DNA of 64,000 bases, from contig JACMZG010000008.1 in the NCBI GenBank assembly GCA_018340805.1, positions 13,779,184 to 13,843,183 on the forward strand, in the 5' to 3' direction. Below the pieces are notes generated by a model. That model saw only the letters and a list, made by a program, of their open reading frames with translations, did no database searches and was not told where the DNA came from. Origin of the DNA: Microvelia longipes (taxonomy: Eukaryota; Arthropoda; Insecta; Hemiptera; Veliidae). How positions within the stretch are numbered: position 1 is the stretch's first letter; each line of letters opens with the position of its first letter. The translations under genes and the position numbers were made by a program. Positions 22,450-32,885 of this stretch are shown here, one piece after another.

Positions 22450-23010
22450 ACGGCTGCAAAATTAGTCTTTACTGAACTGTTTTTAAGCTGCAAAATTTCA
22501 TTTAACCAACACTGTCGTCAAAATATTTAAAACAGTACGGGAAATTAGCTTGGTAACACTCATCGTTCTAGGGAGTCATGGTACATTTAATTATATTGGT
22601 GGTAAAAAAAGTCAAAATACCCAAGGACATAGAGATATATAATAGAGGGATCATAGTCTATCTCAATACATTGAGATGTCTGAACATTTTTTTGGGGCTC
22701 TCAGGGGCTCTGTGTAACCTCACTGAAACCTCCTTCAAGAGTGAGTTAAGGTTATAAAAATCAATTGATTTCGGCTTCCCCTACAGTGCTTGTGTTTTGA
22801 TTTGTAATTGGATCTACTAGCGGCTGCAAAATTGCTAATTACCGAACTGTTTTATGTCATTTTGCCTACACTGTTAACAAAATATTTAAAAAACGTACGG
22901 GAAAATTGCTAGGAAATACAAAACTTTCTTATATTAGTTATGGTACATTAAATATGAGAGTTATGGTACATTTAAATATAATGGTAAGAAAGTCAAAACT
23001 CCCAAGGAGG
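22450..23010 (+). repeat. Tandem duplication interrupted by a CATAGAGATA MITE
   Basis: CGGCTGCAAAATTAGTCTTTAC and GTACGGGAAATTAGC (22,450-22,627) recur as CGGCTGCAAAATTGC and GTACGGGAAAATTGC (22,815-23,010). The MITE at 22,628-22,815 sits between them, in a CCCAAGGA context also seen beside the 25,175 copy. Confidence 0.6.
22628..22815 (+). mobile_element. MITE of the CATAGAGATA family, copy 2 (short)
   Basis: Starts CATAGAGATATATAATAGAG and carries GGGGCTCTGTGTAACCTC and GAAACCTCCTTCAAGAGTGAG. The right terminus is missing or degraded (GGATCTACTAGC). Confidence 0.65.
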
Positions 23011-23059
23011 AGAAATGAATAAATTATTTGAGGTTATTATGTTGCAAGTTGTTAAGTAA

Positions 23060-23251
23060 ATTTTAGTGTTTTTTACTTTGTCAGCAATGATTCTTTGAGC
23101 TTGTTTTATATATTTTTTTAAATAATATCACAATGTATTACGGTATAATAATTAATATTAATACAAGTATTTGTTTTTACAAAAAACATAATATAATTTA
23201 AAAAAATATTGTTGGCAACCCTGTCATCTACGGCTTGTTTTAATTTTTTAC
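23060..23251 (+). repeat. Repeat module B, first copy
   Basis: From TTTTAGTGTTTTTTACTTTG to GGCTTGTTTTAATTTTTTACC, nearly identical to 24,179-24,369. In this copy it is followed directly by the MITE at 23,252; in the second copy it continues into ATGAGTTGTCAAATTTG. Confidence 0.85.
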
Positions 23252-23787
23252 CTTAGAATAATACTATATATAGAAGGAGCACTACTGATAACACGAAAGT
23301 CGGTTCACTGGTGCAACTAAGTAATGCAGCCACCCTAACAATATACAATTTTCTAAAAAAAAGTTGGCAATACTTCCGGTTGCTGAATTATTATGTTCTA
23401 TTATTAATTAATCATTGATTATTCATAAAATACTAATATATCGGTGCATTACAATATTTAAAGCATTTAAATAGTAGTTTAACGTATTTATTAAAATTAT
23501 ATATAATAAGTAGTCCTCGTCAACTAAATGTAGATTCTTGTATTCCGCCACCCTTGTGCCATCTAAGACCGGTTTTATTAAATACTCAGCAGGTGTTTTA
23601 AGTTATTATATTTGTTCTTTACGATCTTTCTTTATTAATAGATATTTATGACAAATATTTAAAATAATGTTTTGTTGTCAGGTTGCAGCATTACTTAGTT
23701 GCACCAGTCAACCGGCTTTCGTGTTATCAGTGGAATTGCATTGTGTTTACAGCCCTGTGCTCCTTCTATATATAGTATTATTCTAAG
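23252..23787. mobile_element. 536-bp inverted-repeat DNA transposon, copy 1
   Basis: Ends CTTAGAATAATACTATATAT and ATATATAGTATTATTCTAAG are perfect inverted partners. Inside them GAAGGAGCACTACTGATAACACG and a GGTGCAACTAAGTAATGC block also pair with the far end, giving terminal repeats of about 100 bp. A second, more diverged copy lies at 41,003-41,516. No transposase is present. The T-rich ORF starting near its right end is low complexity. Confidence 0.85.
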
Positions 23788-23945
23788 TTTTTTATTTATT
23801 TTATTAGTTTTTTATTTATTTTTTTTATTTTTTTTATTTATTTTATTTATTTATTTATTTTTTTTTATTTATTTATTTTTTATTTATTTTTTATTTAGTT
23901 TTTTTTATTTATTTTTTATTTATTTCTAAGTTTTTTATTTTTTGT
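23788..23945. repeat. T-rich low-complexity tract (TTTAT)n
   Basis: Imperfect TTTAT/TTTTTAT repeats without interruption. Confidence 0.9.
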
Positions 23946-24370
23946 TCACACTAACAATGTCAGGTAGAGTTGGTCTTGTAATTTGTTAATCCTATCAATA
24001 TTTCTATGCTAATACTTTCACTATTATTCTGATTCATTATATTTTACAGCAAAATTAGTTTAACTTGTTAACCGTTTTAGTAATTCTTTACAACGTTTCA
24101 TATTTGGGACTTTATTTACTCGAGATAATGAAATAAGTTACAAAACAATCAATAAAAATCTGACGAATCATAAACTAAATTTTAGTGTTTTTCACTTGTC
24201 AGCAATGATTCTTTGAGCTTGTTTATATATTTTTTTAATAATATCACAATGTATTACGGTATAATAATTAATATTAATACAAGTATTTGTTTTTACAAAA
24301 ATTATAATATAATTTAAAAAAATATTGTTGGCAACCCCGTCATCTACGGCTTGTTTTAATTTTTTACCAT
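23946..24370 (+). repeat. Modules A and B, second copy (contiguous)
   Basis: A' (23,946-24,177) is joined directly to B' (24,179-24,369), whereas A and B are 720 bp apart in the first copy. Either B' followed A' originally and the first copy gained the intervening sequence, or the second copy lost it. The B' end runs into the putative promoter/5' region of the recombinase-like frame at 24,505. Confidence 0.85.
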
Positions 24371-24504
24371 GAGTTGTCAAATTTGTGTCAACGGTTTTTT
24401 TTTATTTTTTGTGCATATACTTTGTTTCAATAAAGGCAGTAGTTAGTATAAAACGTATATAACGATGACTTTTATAAACAAACGTAAAGTTGCTAATAAT
24501 CATA

Positions 24505-24729
24505 ATGAATCAAATAAATAATAAGGAGAATGAACATAAAAACATTGTTGACATTGATGAATTATTGGACCTCAAGCCACCTGATATTGCATCAACATTA
24601 AAACGGTCTTTACTGCCACCAAAATCTGACAGTAAGTATTTAAAAACTTATAATATATTCAAAGATTGGTGTCTTGTAAAAAATTGTATTTTTTTCACAA
24701 AGATTAAACGTTATATTTTGAAAAATAGT
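24505..24729 (+). pseudogene. Tyrosine-recombinase-like (Crypton-type) N-terminal fragment
   Basis: The ATG at 24,505 opens MNQINNKENEHKN, then DELLDLKPPD and LLPPKSDSKYLKTY-NIFKDWC-LVKN, ending in TAG after about 75 codons. The LLP-KS-K-Y-F-WC pattern is shared with the fragment at 56,105-56,475. It matches, from memory, the N-terminal SAM-like DNA-binding domain of insect Crypton-type tyrosine recombinases. The catalytic domain (Arg, His-X-X-Arg, Tyr) is absent. A GTAAGT inside the conserved part (24,632) is unlikely to be used because similarity continues across it. Array element B starts about 55 bp downstream. Confidence 0.5.
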
Positions 24730-24782
24730 TAACTCTTGTATATTTTTTTCTGCCGTAAGTAGATAAAATAATATATCCAACT

Positions 24783-25010
24783 ATGCAGCAAAGGAAACAT
24801 TGCTGACTCATTCTAGCATTTGTCTGCATCGGCTCCGCCTCTGCAGGCAAATCGCCATTTGCCTGACTCGGCTTCGCGTCGTCAGTCAAATGGTTTAATT
24901 ACCAGCCTCGGCTTGCGCCTCGGTAGGTAATATCAATAGCCTGCCCTCGCCTTCGGCTTTGGGGCTAATTTATAAAACTCGTCTGGAAAATTCCATTTTG
25001 CTGCCTAGAA
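24783..25010. repeat. GC-rich core/hairpin array B
   Basis: Four cores follow one another at 39-40 bp spacing: 24,829 (TCGGCTCCGCCTC), 24,868 (TCGGCTTCGCGTC), 24,908 (TCGGCTTGCGCCTC) and about 24,946 (CTCGCCTTCGGC). Cores 1-3 are flanked by unit-specific inverted arms: ATTTGTCTGCA/TGCAGGCAAAT, ATTTGCCTGAC/GTCAGTCAAAT and ATTACCAGCC/GGTAGGTAAT. The inter-core stretch is also palindromic (CAGGCAAAT/ATTTGCCTG). The whole is bounded by imperfect ends GCAGCAAAGGAA and TTCCATTTTGCTGC. It is non-coding; a minus-strand frame through it is an artefact. Confidence 0.8.
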
Positions 25011-25019
25011 GCATAATAT

Positions 25020-25158
25020 ACTATCAAGTTCTATTATATAAGTTATTGTAATTTATAACTGATTATTTGATAATATTTGTAAGCGATGGTGTTCATGTTA
25101 CTTTTTTGATGTTTCAAAATTTAAATTATAAGGCCCCTCTAGTAATAATATCTCTATG
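25020..25158 (+). mobile_element. CATAGAGATA MITE, right-end fragment
   Basis: Carries GATGTTTCAAAATTTAAATT and the right terminus CTCTAGTAATAATATCTCTATG (25,137-25,158). The next copy begins 16 bp later. Confidence 0.65.
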
Positions 25159-25174
25159 CCCAAGGAGGAGAAAT

Positions 25175-25445
25175 CATAGAGATATATACTGGAGGGGGCA
25201 TATCCTATTTCAATACATTAGAGTCCTGAAACATCGTTTTGGGGCTCTCAGGGGCTCTGTGAAACCTCTTCTAAGAGTAAGTTAAGGTTATAATAAATCA
25301 TTTTTTGGGCTTCCTGCACATTGTTTGTGTTTTGGTTTATATTTTCAGCGTTCTACTATATATAATTCACTGTAATTGTGTTCTGTTCATTTGATTATTG
25401 ATAGTCGAAGGTGGTCAGGTTATTTTATATCAGGTTATCTCTATG
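25175..25445 (+). mobile_element. CATAGAGATA MITE, copy 3
   Basis: From CATAGAGATATATACTGGAG to TTATCTCTATG, with the GGGGCTCTCAGGGGCTCTGTG block and TTCCTGCACATTGTTTGTG. CCCAAGGAGGAGAAAT immediately precedes it. Confidence 0.75.
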
Positions 25446-25574
25446 GGAGAAATGTATTCGAAGGTTATTATGTTGCAATAACCTGTGTTAATTTCGGCGT
25501 ATTTCGTAAATAACATTTAAGACACAAATCAAAAGAAACTAAAATCTAAATTTAATATGGTTTTTGTATAGTAC

Positions 25575-25890
25575 CATAGAGATATATACTAGAGGCATAG
25601 CCTATCTCAATACATTGGAAGACCTAAAACATAATTTTGGGGTTTTCAGGGGCTCTGTGTAACCTTATTGAAACCTCCTTAAAGAGTAAGTTAAGGTTAT
25701 AATAAATAAATTAATTTCGGCTTCCCGCACTTTCATTGTAAATTTTAACGTTCAGCTTCATAAGTTATTGTAATTTTGTACTGATTATTTGATTACATTT
25801 ATAAATGAAGGTGGTCAGGTTACTTTTTCGATGTTTCAAAATTTAACTATAGGGCTCCTCTTCCTCTAGTAATAATAGCTAGAATGTTCA
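25575..25890 (+). mobile_element. CATAGAGATA MITE, copy 4
   Basis: CATAGAGATATATACTAGAG to CCTCTAGTAATAATAGCTAG, with the family interior (GGGGCTCTGTGTAACC, CGATGTTTCAAAATTTAAC). Confidence 0.75.
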
Positions 25891-26011
25891 GTCGCGTTGC
25901 TGTACAGTAGCGATAAACGCCTAGACCCATCATCTAATCAACGTGATTTAACTTTTTTTTTTAATAAAACGCTCAAATTCTATTCCTTAATGGTGGTATG
26001 GAATTACACTA

Positions 26012-27099
<1,088 letters not shown>

Positions 27100-27109
27100 G
27101 ATAAAAAAT

Positions 27110-27515
27110 GAACTAATGCTGATTATAAAATAAAACTTGGCACATATGACTTACATGCGTTCGATTTAAGATACGATTTTTTCCGCGTTGTTTGAATTTT
27201 CAAATTTTTTGCTGAGTAATTATTGAGGGTTAATGAAGTCATACAAAAAAATTATTTTTCGGACAGCCAACTTAAGATTGTATTTTGTACTAAGTTTCAA
27301 CTCTATAGGATAAATATGCTGAGAGCTACGATGATAGCAAACACGCACACACATACAGACAACTATGACGTATGAAAACCACTTTGAATGCCTAAAAAAA
27401 ACCCGAAACGTAAAATTCAGGTGACATCTCGGATTTTTTGACTAACAACATACTTTTCCTATATACCTAAGGTATAAATGAGAAAAAGTAAAAATAAAAA
27501 ATAGTTTTAAAACAT
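27110..27515 (-). repeat. R1 copy, minus strand
   Basis: In reverse it carries GGGTTAATGAAGTCATACAAA, GTTTCAACTCTATAGGA, GCTACGATGATAGCAAACACG, CACATACAGACAACTATG and CATACTTTTCCTATATACC. It is followed 30 bp later by an (AT)n tract. Confidence 0.7.
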
Positions 27516-27543
27516 TTAATAAAGACTTAGGTTCTTTAAAAAA

Positions 27544-27671
<128 letters not shown>

Positions 27672-28084
27672 AAAATATAAAAACCGCAGGTTTAGTTTAC
27701 ATATATTTTAAATAAAATTTGTTTATCTTTATAAACAAGTTAACAATAAATAAACAAATCGTTATAAACTGCACTCGTTAGTGCAGTCTTCAATAAATTG
27801 TTTTAAAATTATTATTCACAGTCCATTGAACTCTTCACTCATATTGTTGCTTTAAAATATAAGTTTTGGTACTTTATTGATTATTGCCTTACAAACTCTC
27901 TTCTTTACCTCTTTTATAACACTTCGTAGATTTGTACATGAGCATTTCTAATGGTTTATTTAAACAGTTTTCATAGAATTGTATTTTTTAGGTTTGTGAT
28001 TTTTCTTCTACCTCTATTGTTATTTATTCTTTTTAACCTTATTTAATAGGATTTTAAATTATTTTGATCAATGCCCCGAAGCTA

Positions 28085-28317
28085 GAGTGAGGAGATCCTC
28101 AGTTGTATTAAAAGAATCCAGAGAAATAATACGGAGGACTTTCAAATGGGACCATAGAAAAGTATAACATTTTACACCATGCATACAATTACTGCCAGGT
28201 GACCATGAGAGGACTGCTTTCAGCCAATGGGTTCTAAATAAATATGAGGATTGCGCCCTTATTAAATTAGGACATGCTTGTATTACAAATCATGCTGCCG
28301 ATGAAATAAGAGGATAA
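28085..28317 (+). pseudogene. Transposase remnant (Tc1/mariner-like)
   Basis: In one frame the 3' half reads LPGDHERTAFSQWVLNKYED and CALIKLGHACITNHAADEI before a stop. The LPGDHER-F-QWVLNK pattern resembles the linker between the helix-turn-helix and the first catalytic Asp region of insect mariner-superfamily transposases (from memory). The upstream half (SSVVLKESREIIRRTFKW) fits the preceding helix-turn-helix but has in-frame stops. The catalytic core is missing. It is a dead fragment in no visible terminal repeats. Confidence 0.5.
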
Positions 28318-28949
28318 TGTTCATTCCCTCGATCAACACTATGGACAAATACTGATGTGGACTTGCTAGCTGATAGTCTATTACTTTTTGTGTATCTAGT
28401 GACGTATTATGTATCTTTTATTAGTGCGGATGATTTTATAAAATGAGCAGGCTAAAATGTTGATAACTATAGTGTTATAACTTCGCACTATAATGCGCAG
28501 TTTTTTAAGTATAGTGCAGTAAATGTTAAGTCACATAACATATACTCACTTGAAGTAAAGAAGTTTTTCATAATAGTGTACACAAAGTTAGGTTTTTAAT
28601 ATAGTTAAATAACATAAAAAATCAAGCATTAAAAGTGATCAAAACAAGAACTTTTATCAAAATGTAGACAAGAACAGGTGCTATCAATTGTTATTCAGCA
28701 CAGTATTTAAACAACAATTGGTTTTCATCAAATCAGCAGATTTTATAAAAAATAAGAATAAATTAAATGAACATGTTGAACGTAGATATTTTTTAAAAAT
28801 GTGATTTGTTTACATTATGTTACTCATGTCTATCGCTAGAACCATAACTAACGCTGATAATAAATTTTAAACATCATATTTGTGTATTCTATACATATTA
28901 TAAAACACATGTGTATAAAATTTCAGCAGAATGATTTTTTTTAATTATC

Positions 28950-29180
28950 GCGGGTTTATGACATTACTCATATTTCATAAATAGGAGTTAGGTCATTAAC
29001 AAAGTCGATTTTGTACTTGGTATCACTTCGAAAGTTATTGCGTCCCATGGAAACGTCTAGGAACAAAATCTTGTACCTACATGCACACACAAATTTATGT
29101 ATATAAAAACCTCAAAAATAATCCCCCTCCCATGACTTCAATCTCAAAAGCACATTTTTCTTTGAAAATTCACTAAAATA
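28950..29180 (+). repeat. R2 copy without an expanded AT tract
   Basis: AAAGTTATTGCGTCCCATGG, AAACGTCTAGGAACAAAATC, TTGTACCTACATGCACACAC and then only ATTTATGTATATAAAA before the CCCCCTCCCATGACTTCAATC tail. It is a comparison copy for the expanded loci. Confidence 0.6.
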
Positions 29181-29254
29181 ATCATTTTGAACTGTATAAT
29201 TCTTTTGTTTTGTACAAAATAATTAAAATAGCCAAACAAATGTCTAGAGTTTTT

Positions 29255-29885
29255 TAATTTTCCTCATTTATACCATGTAGGTATATAGGGAAAAACTGAA
29301 ACCAGAATTATCCATTTCAGGTGTTTTAAGGCCTCTTGAGTGGTTTTTACAAAGTTGTATATCTGTAATCATCATAGCTTCCAGTGTAGGATTTATTCAA
29401 GAGAGTCTAAACTTTGTAGAAAAACCAGTAGTGTAGTTGTGCTATACTGAAAATAATTTTTATGAGTCATTAACCCGCAACAATTTAATGAGTCATCAAA
29501 TGCAAAAAATGTTGCGAATTTAGATTTAGCATGCATATAGCCATGTATAAGACTTATATAGGAGTTGAAATTTGGTACAAGTGTATACCTTTACATAACA
29601 AATAAGAACACCTTTCAATACAAGTATATACATGATTTTTATTGAATCAAACAAGTAAAGCAGCATTGAGCGAGGTCAGAGCCTGGATGGGTGACTACTG
29701 GGAATGAAACAAATGAATTTACTATGAGAAAGAGCAATGCTAGTCTGTAAACAATTGTACAATAAATTTAACGACTTGTATACCCTGGGGATGAGTGAAG
29801 CAAGTCCATAGTTGGGAAGATGAGCGAAGCAAATCCGATATAATGAGGAAAAGTTCCAAGGTACCCTGTACCTGATTTTTTAAAG
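29255..29885 (+). repeat. R1 copy, apparently full length, with 5S-like segment
   Basis: 5' landmark TTTTCCTCATTTATACC, GGTATATAGGG; then TTCAGGTGTTTTAAGGCC, GAGTCATTAACCCGCAAC; then the 5S-like block at 29,650-29,703; then GATGAGCGAAGCAAATCCG and the 3' terminus AGGAAAAGTTCCAAGGTACC to CTGTACCTGATTTTTT. The order suggests an element of about 630 bp. Confidence 0.6.
29650..29703 (+). repeat. 5S rRNA-derived segment within R1
   Basis: AAGTAAAGCAGCATTGAGCG, AGGTCAGAGCC and TGGATGGGTGACTACTGGGAA line up with the internal control region of animal 5S rRNA: box A (AAGTTAAGC), the intermediate element and box C (GGATGGGTGACC). The flanking 5' and 3' stem halves of a 5S gene are missing, so it is not a 5S gene. 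It is best explained as a SINE3-type promoter or a captured 5S piece. Confidence 0.65.
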
Positions 29886-32659
29886 TATAGCGTAATAAAT
29901 GTTGTGTGGCATCATTTTAAAGATCTTAAACAAAAATAAGTGTTTTATAACAGTGAATGTCTATGTTAATTAGGTTTTTAAAATAGTTAGGGAGTCTCAA
30001 AAATTATTCGAAGTTGCAATTACAGCGAAAGCTAAGTCCTTTTTAAACTATTTTTAATTATTGTAATTTAAGGTTCTTTTAAAGGAAATTCAGTGCTGTG
30101 GCAAATTAATAACTGTTTTTGTTTTTGAGGTTCAAGCAATTTTTCAGAAAAAAAACATGTATTTTTAATAAATATTGAAAAAATTAAATATGATAACTTC
30201 TAAGAACTAAAAATAATCTGATGTATAGGGGTTACTGGTTCAGCTTGGACCCTAGAAATCAGACCTTTTGTCCTTTTAAACTTGAGTCACCCTGTATATG
30301 TACGCAAGAATGTACTTATTTATACTTACGCATTTTTTAACTCCAGCTTAGTATTAACATTATTTACCAAGATCTTTGAATGTTATCCAATCAAAAAAAT
30401 AATACATATGTATTAAAATTTTGCTGTTAGCAGCAGTGAATCATTACAAAAAAGGATGAAGAAAGAAATTTTAATTATTAATTGTTAAAACAATTTAATT
30501 ATTAAGAACATTTATTTTACAAAATTAAACAAACTGTATCACATTAAATAAACCTTTCTCAAAAGAAAAAAAATAATAATAAAAATAATAATAATACATG
30601 TTGTTTCTTCATTATGTTATTTCACTTTGTTTCCTTTATCATTTTGTTTCAATCTGACTATTAAAGACTTAGATTAATTTCTTAAAAAGATATAAATTGT
30701 GATATAAAAATCTTAATGACTGTTGCATACAGCCAAAAAGAAAACTTAGTAATTTTGTTCTTCGTTATAAATTTATAATCTTTTAAGTAAACAAATAAAA
30801 ATTAAGTAATTCTCAACAGTCTGGAGCCTAGAGGTGTTTTTTCACCTCAGAAGTGACAGGCACCATGCAGCCTTATTTTTTACAAGACCGTGGAGTAGTG
30901 CAGTAAAAACCACCAGTCTAGTGTTTTATTATGAGTCTGGACAAAATGGTGGTTCAAAATCTTAAATTACCAGAACTTTTCTGTTTTGAAATTATTTCAA
31001 AATAGATTTTGAATTATGGAAACAATTTCGAACTAAAGTTTTAGTTTTAATTTCAAACTATTGGTTTTAAATTTAAGGACCTGTAAAATTTATGGATGAA
31101 TAGCATCTGTACCTTGGGAATTAGAAAAAATCCCTGGGCTTCCAGATTATTATATTTTAAAAGAGAAAAAGGCCAAAGCAATGTTATGTTAAGGATAAAA
31201 TGATTTGATCATTTAACTTTGATTTAAAACTATGTAGAAATTTTGTCTATATAATTTTTCCTAAAATTAAAAAAGAAATTGTTGTCTAATTTATCTAAAA
31301 ATTTAGTGATTTGCACCATCCCATTTAAAAACATTAGCTAAAAATAAATCAACAGTTTAACCATATAAACTTCAATAATTAACTAGTGAGGAAGCAGTAT
31401 TCAACAGGTTATACAATTAAATGTGAATTTATTTTACAACTGATGCACTATTTTTACAAAAAAAGAGTAAAAATAGATAATTTAGCTCTCCATAGATGTG
31501 CTTGATTATAATAGATAAAACTAAAACATGAAATTGTTACTAATATGAATTAGCCTGTAAAATCAAAGCTTTTAAATGAGGTAATTTTAATTCTTTCACA
31601 GACAGATCTAATAGCTTATTTCATTTTATACTCTAGCTTACTTAATTGTTACACTTTAATAAGGAGTAAAAAAATAGTAATAAAATAAAAAGTTACGTTA
31701 ATTTAGAATCAGATCAAATTTTGTGTAAAACTATCAACTTCAGATAGTAAAATATTAAAAATGTAGCTAAAACAAATGTTTTATTTTTAGTTGTGAACAA
31801 GTGTATTTTTTTATTTAAAAATATGTGGATAGATGTAAGATTATTAACTGTAATTTAATTGTTAAAATAAAACCTATAATAAAATAAACTTATTTACTTT
31901 TGAAATTTAATGAAAATAAAGTCGGAGAGGTGTAAATAAAAGTATAAATAAAGGAAATCTCTAAATTGGTCCATATTTTATTTTTAAATTTTATATCACT
32001 CTTGATAGGCCAATTCTAAGAGTTGCTTTATTTTTTAAATTTCCTAACTAGCTTTCAGAGAGCTAAATTTAATAAGTACACTGGGATTTATGACAAAATA
32101 ATTTTAATGAATTGAGAAAAATTCTTGAAATGGATAGAGGGTTCTGCAAATGGTTCAATGCATCTATAATAATATAAGTTAATATTTTAAATTGAGTTAT
32201 AAACGATAGTTAAAAAATAAAGACTAGCTAAGTTAACTCTAAATTTAGCCTCAGAGGCCTTATTGTGGACAAGGAAAATAGAAAATTACAAAATAGTTAA
32301 CTACAAGCTCATTTTCCTTAGGGCATTTGCATATTAAAATAACTTTCTAAATAGACTATCGAGGTATGATAATCAGAACCAAAGCATCTTCCCATACCCG
32401 ATCTAATCAAACCCTTTCATCAGTTAACATAATAGACATTGCCTTTTTCTCTTTGATGCCACTTTGTAAGTTGTTAGAGTATGTTTAAAAGTAAATGATA
32501 AAAACAAGACTGATATAACGATGTGTGTGAGTGAGTATGAGAGTGGTTTACCACTCTAATATACATCACTAGTAGTAATAGTAGTACAAGTAAAGGGAAT
32601 GATAATAAACATAATGTTATTAATAAGAACAAAGTCTTAGCGACTAGACGATCGCGAGG
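29886..32659 (-). other. AT-rich interval, probably including the CNOT2 3' UTR
   Basis: There is no ORF or repeat terminus of note. It lies immediately downstream (minus strand) of the CNOT2 stop at 32,660. Several TTTATT (AATAAA on the minus strand) occur, for example near 31,977 and 32,027, but none can be chosen as the poly-A signal from sequence alone. Confidence 0.4.
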
Positions 32660-32885
32660 TCATGTCGCGTGGAACGGAGATAACGCAGTACCAGGTATTG
32701 AAGGTTGGTTTTCCAGTTTACTGTAGTCTAAGTGAAATTCTTTGGCTACTTTTCTCCAGTTTTGAGCGTCGAAGAAATAATAAGTCCCTCTCTCATAAGT
32801 AGAAGTTTTTTCTATAACTCCACAACCTGGTGCTTGTGTTAACCAAACCTTCTCCTCCATGTGATACCTCCACTCTCTCAGGTAC
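32660..32885 (-). CDS. CNOT2: CNOT2 coding exon 6 (C-terminus)
   Basis: Acceptor TTTTTATACCAG. Encodes YLREWRYHMEEKVWLTQAPG, TYERGTYYFFDAQNWRKVAK, EFHLDYSKLENQP and ends at FHAT with TGA. The apparent N-terminal extension MYLLKNCFYTR is intron read-through. Confidence 0.95.

Noticed and set aside
23699..23929. 76-codon hydrophobic ORF resembling a membrane protein
   Set aside because: Phe/Leu/Ile content comes from the T-rich low-complexity tract after the transposon at 23,252.
24632..24637. GTAAGT as a splice donor of the recombinase-like frame
   Set aside because: Similarity to the fragment at 56.1 kb continues in frame across the site, so it is more likely coding sequence.
24783..25010. 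CRISPR array
   Set aside because: Core period is 34-40 bp, but the host is eukaryotic, the cores are only 13-15 nt and vary, spacers are self-palindromic, and no cas-like gene exists.
29650..29703. A 5S rRNA gene
   Set aside because: Only the internal control region is preserved. The 5' and 3' halves that form helix I are missing.
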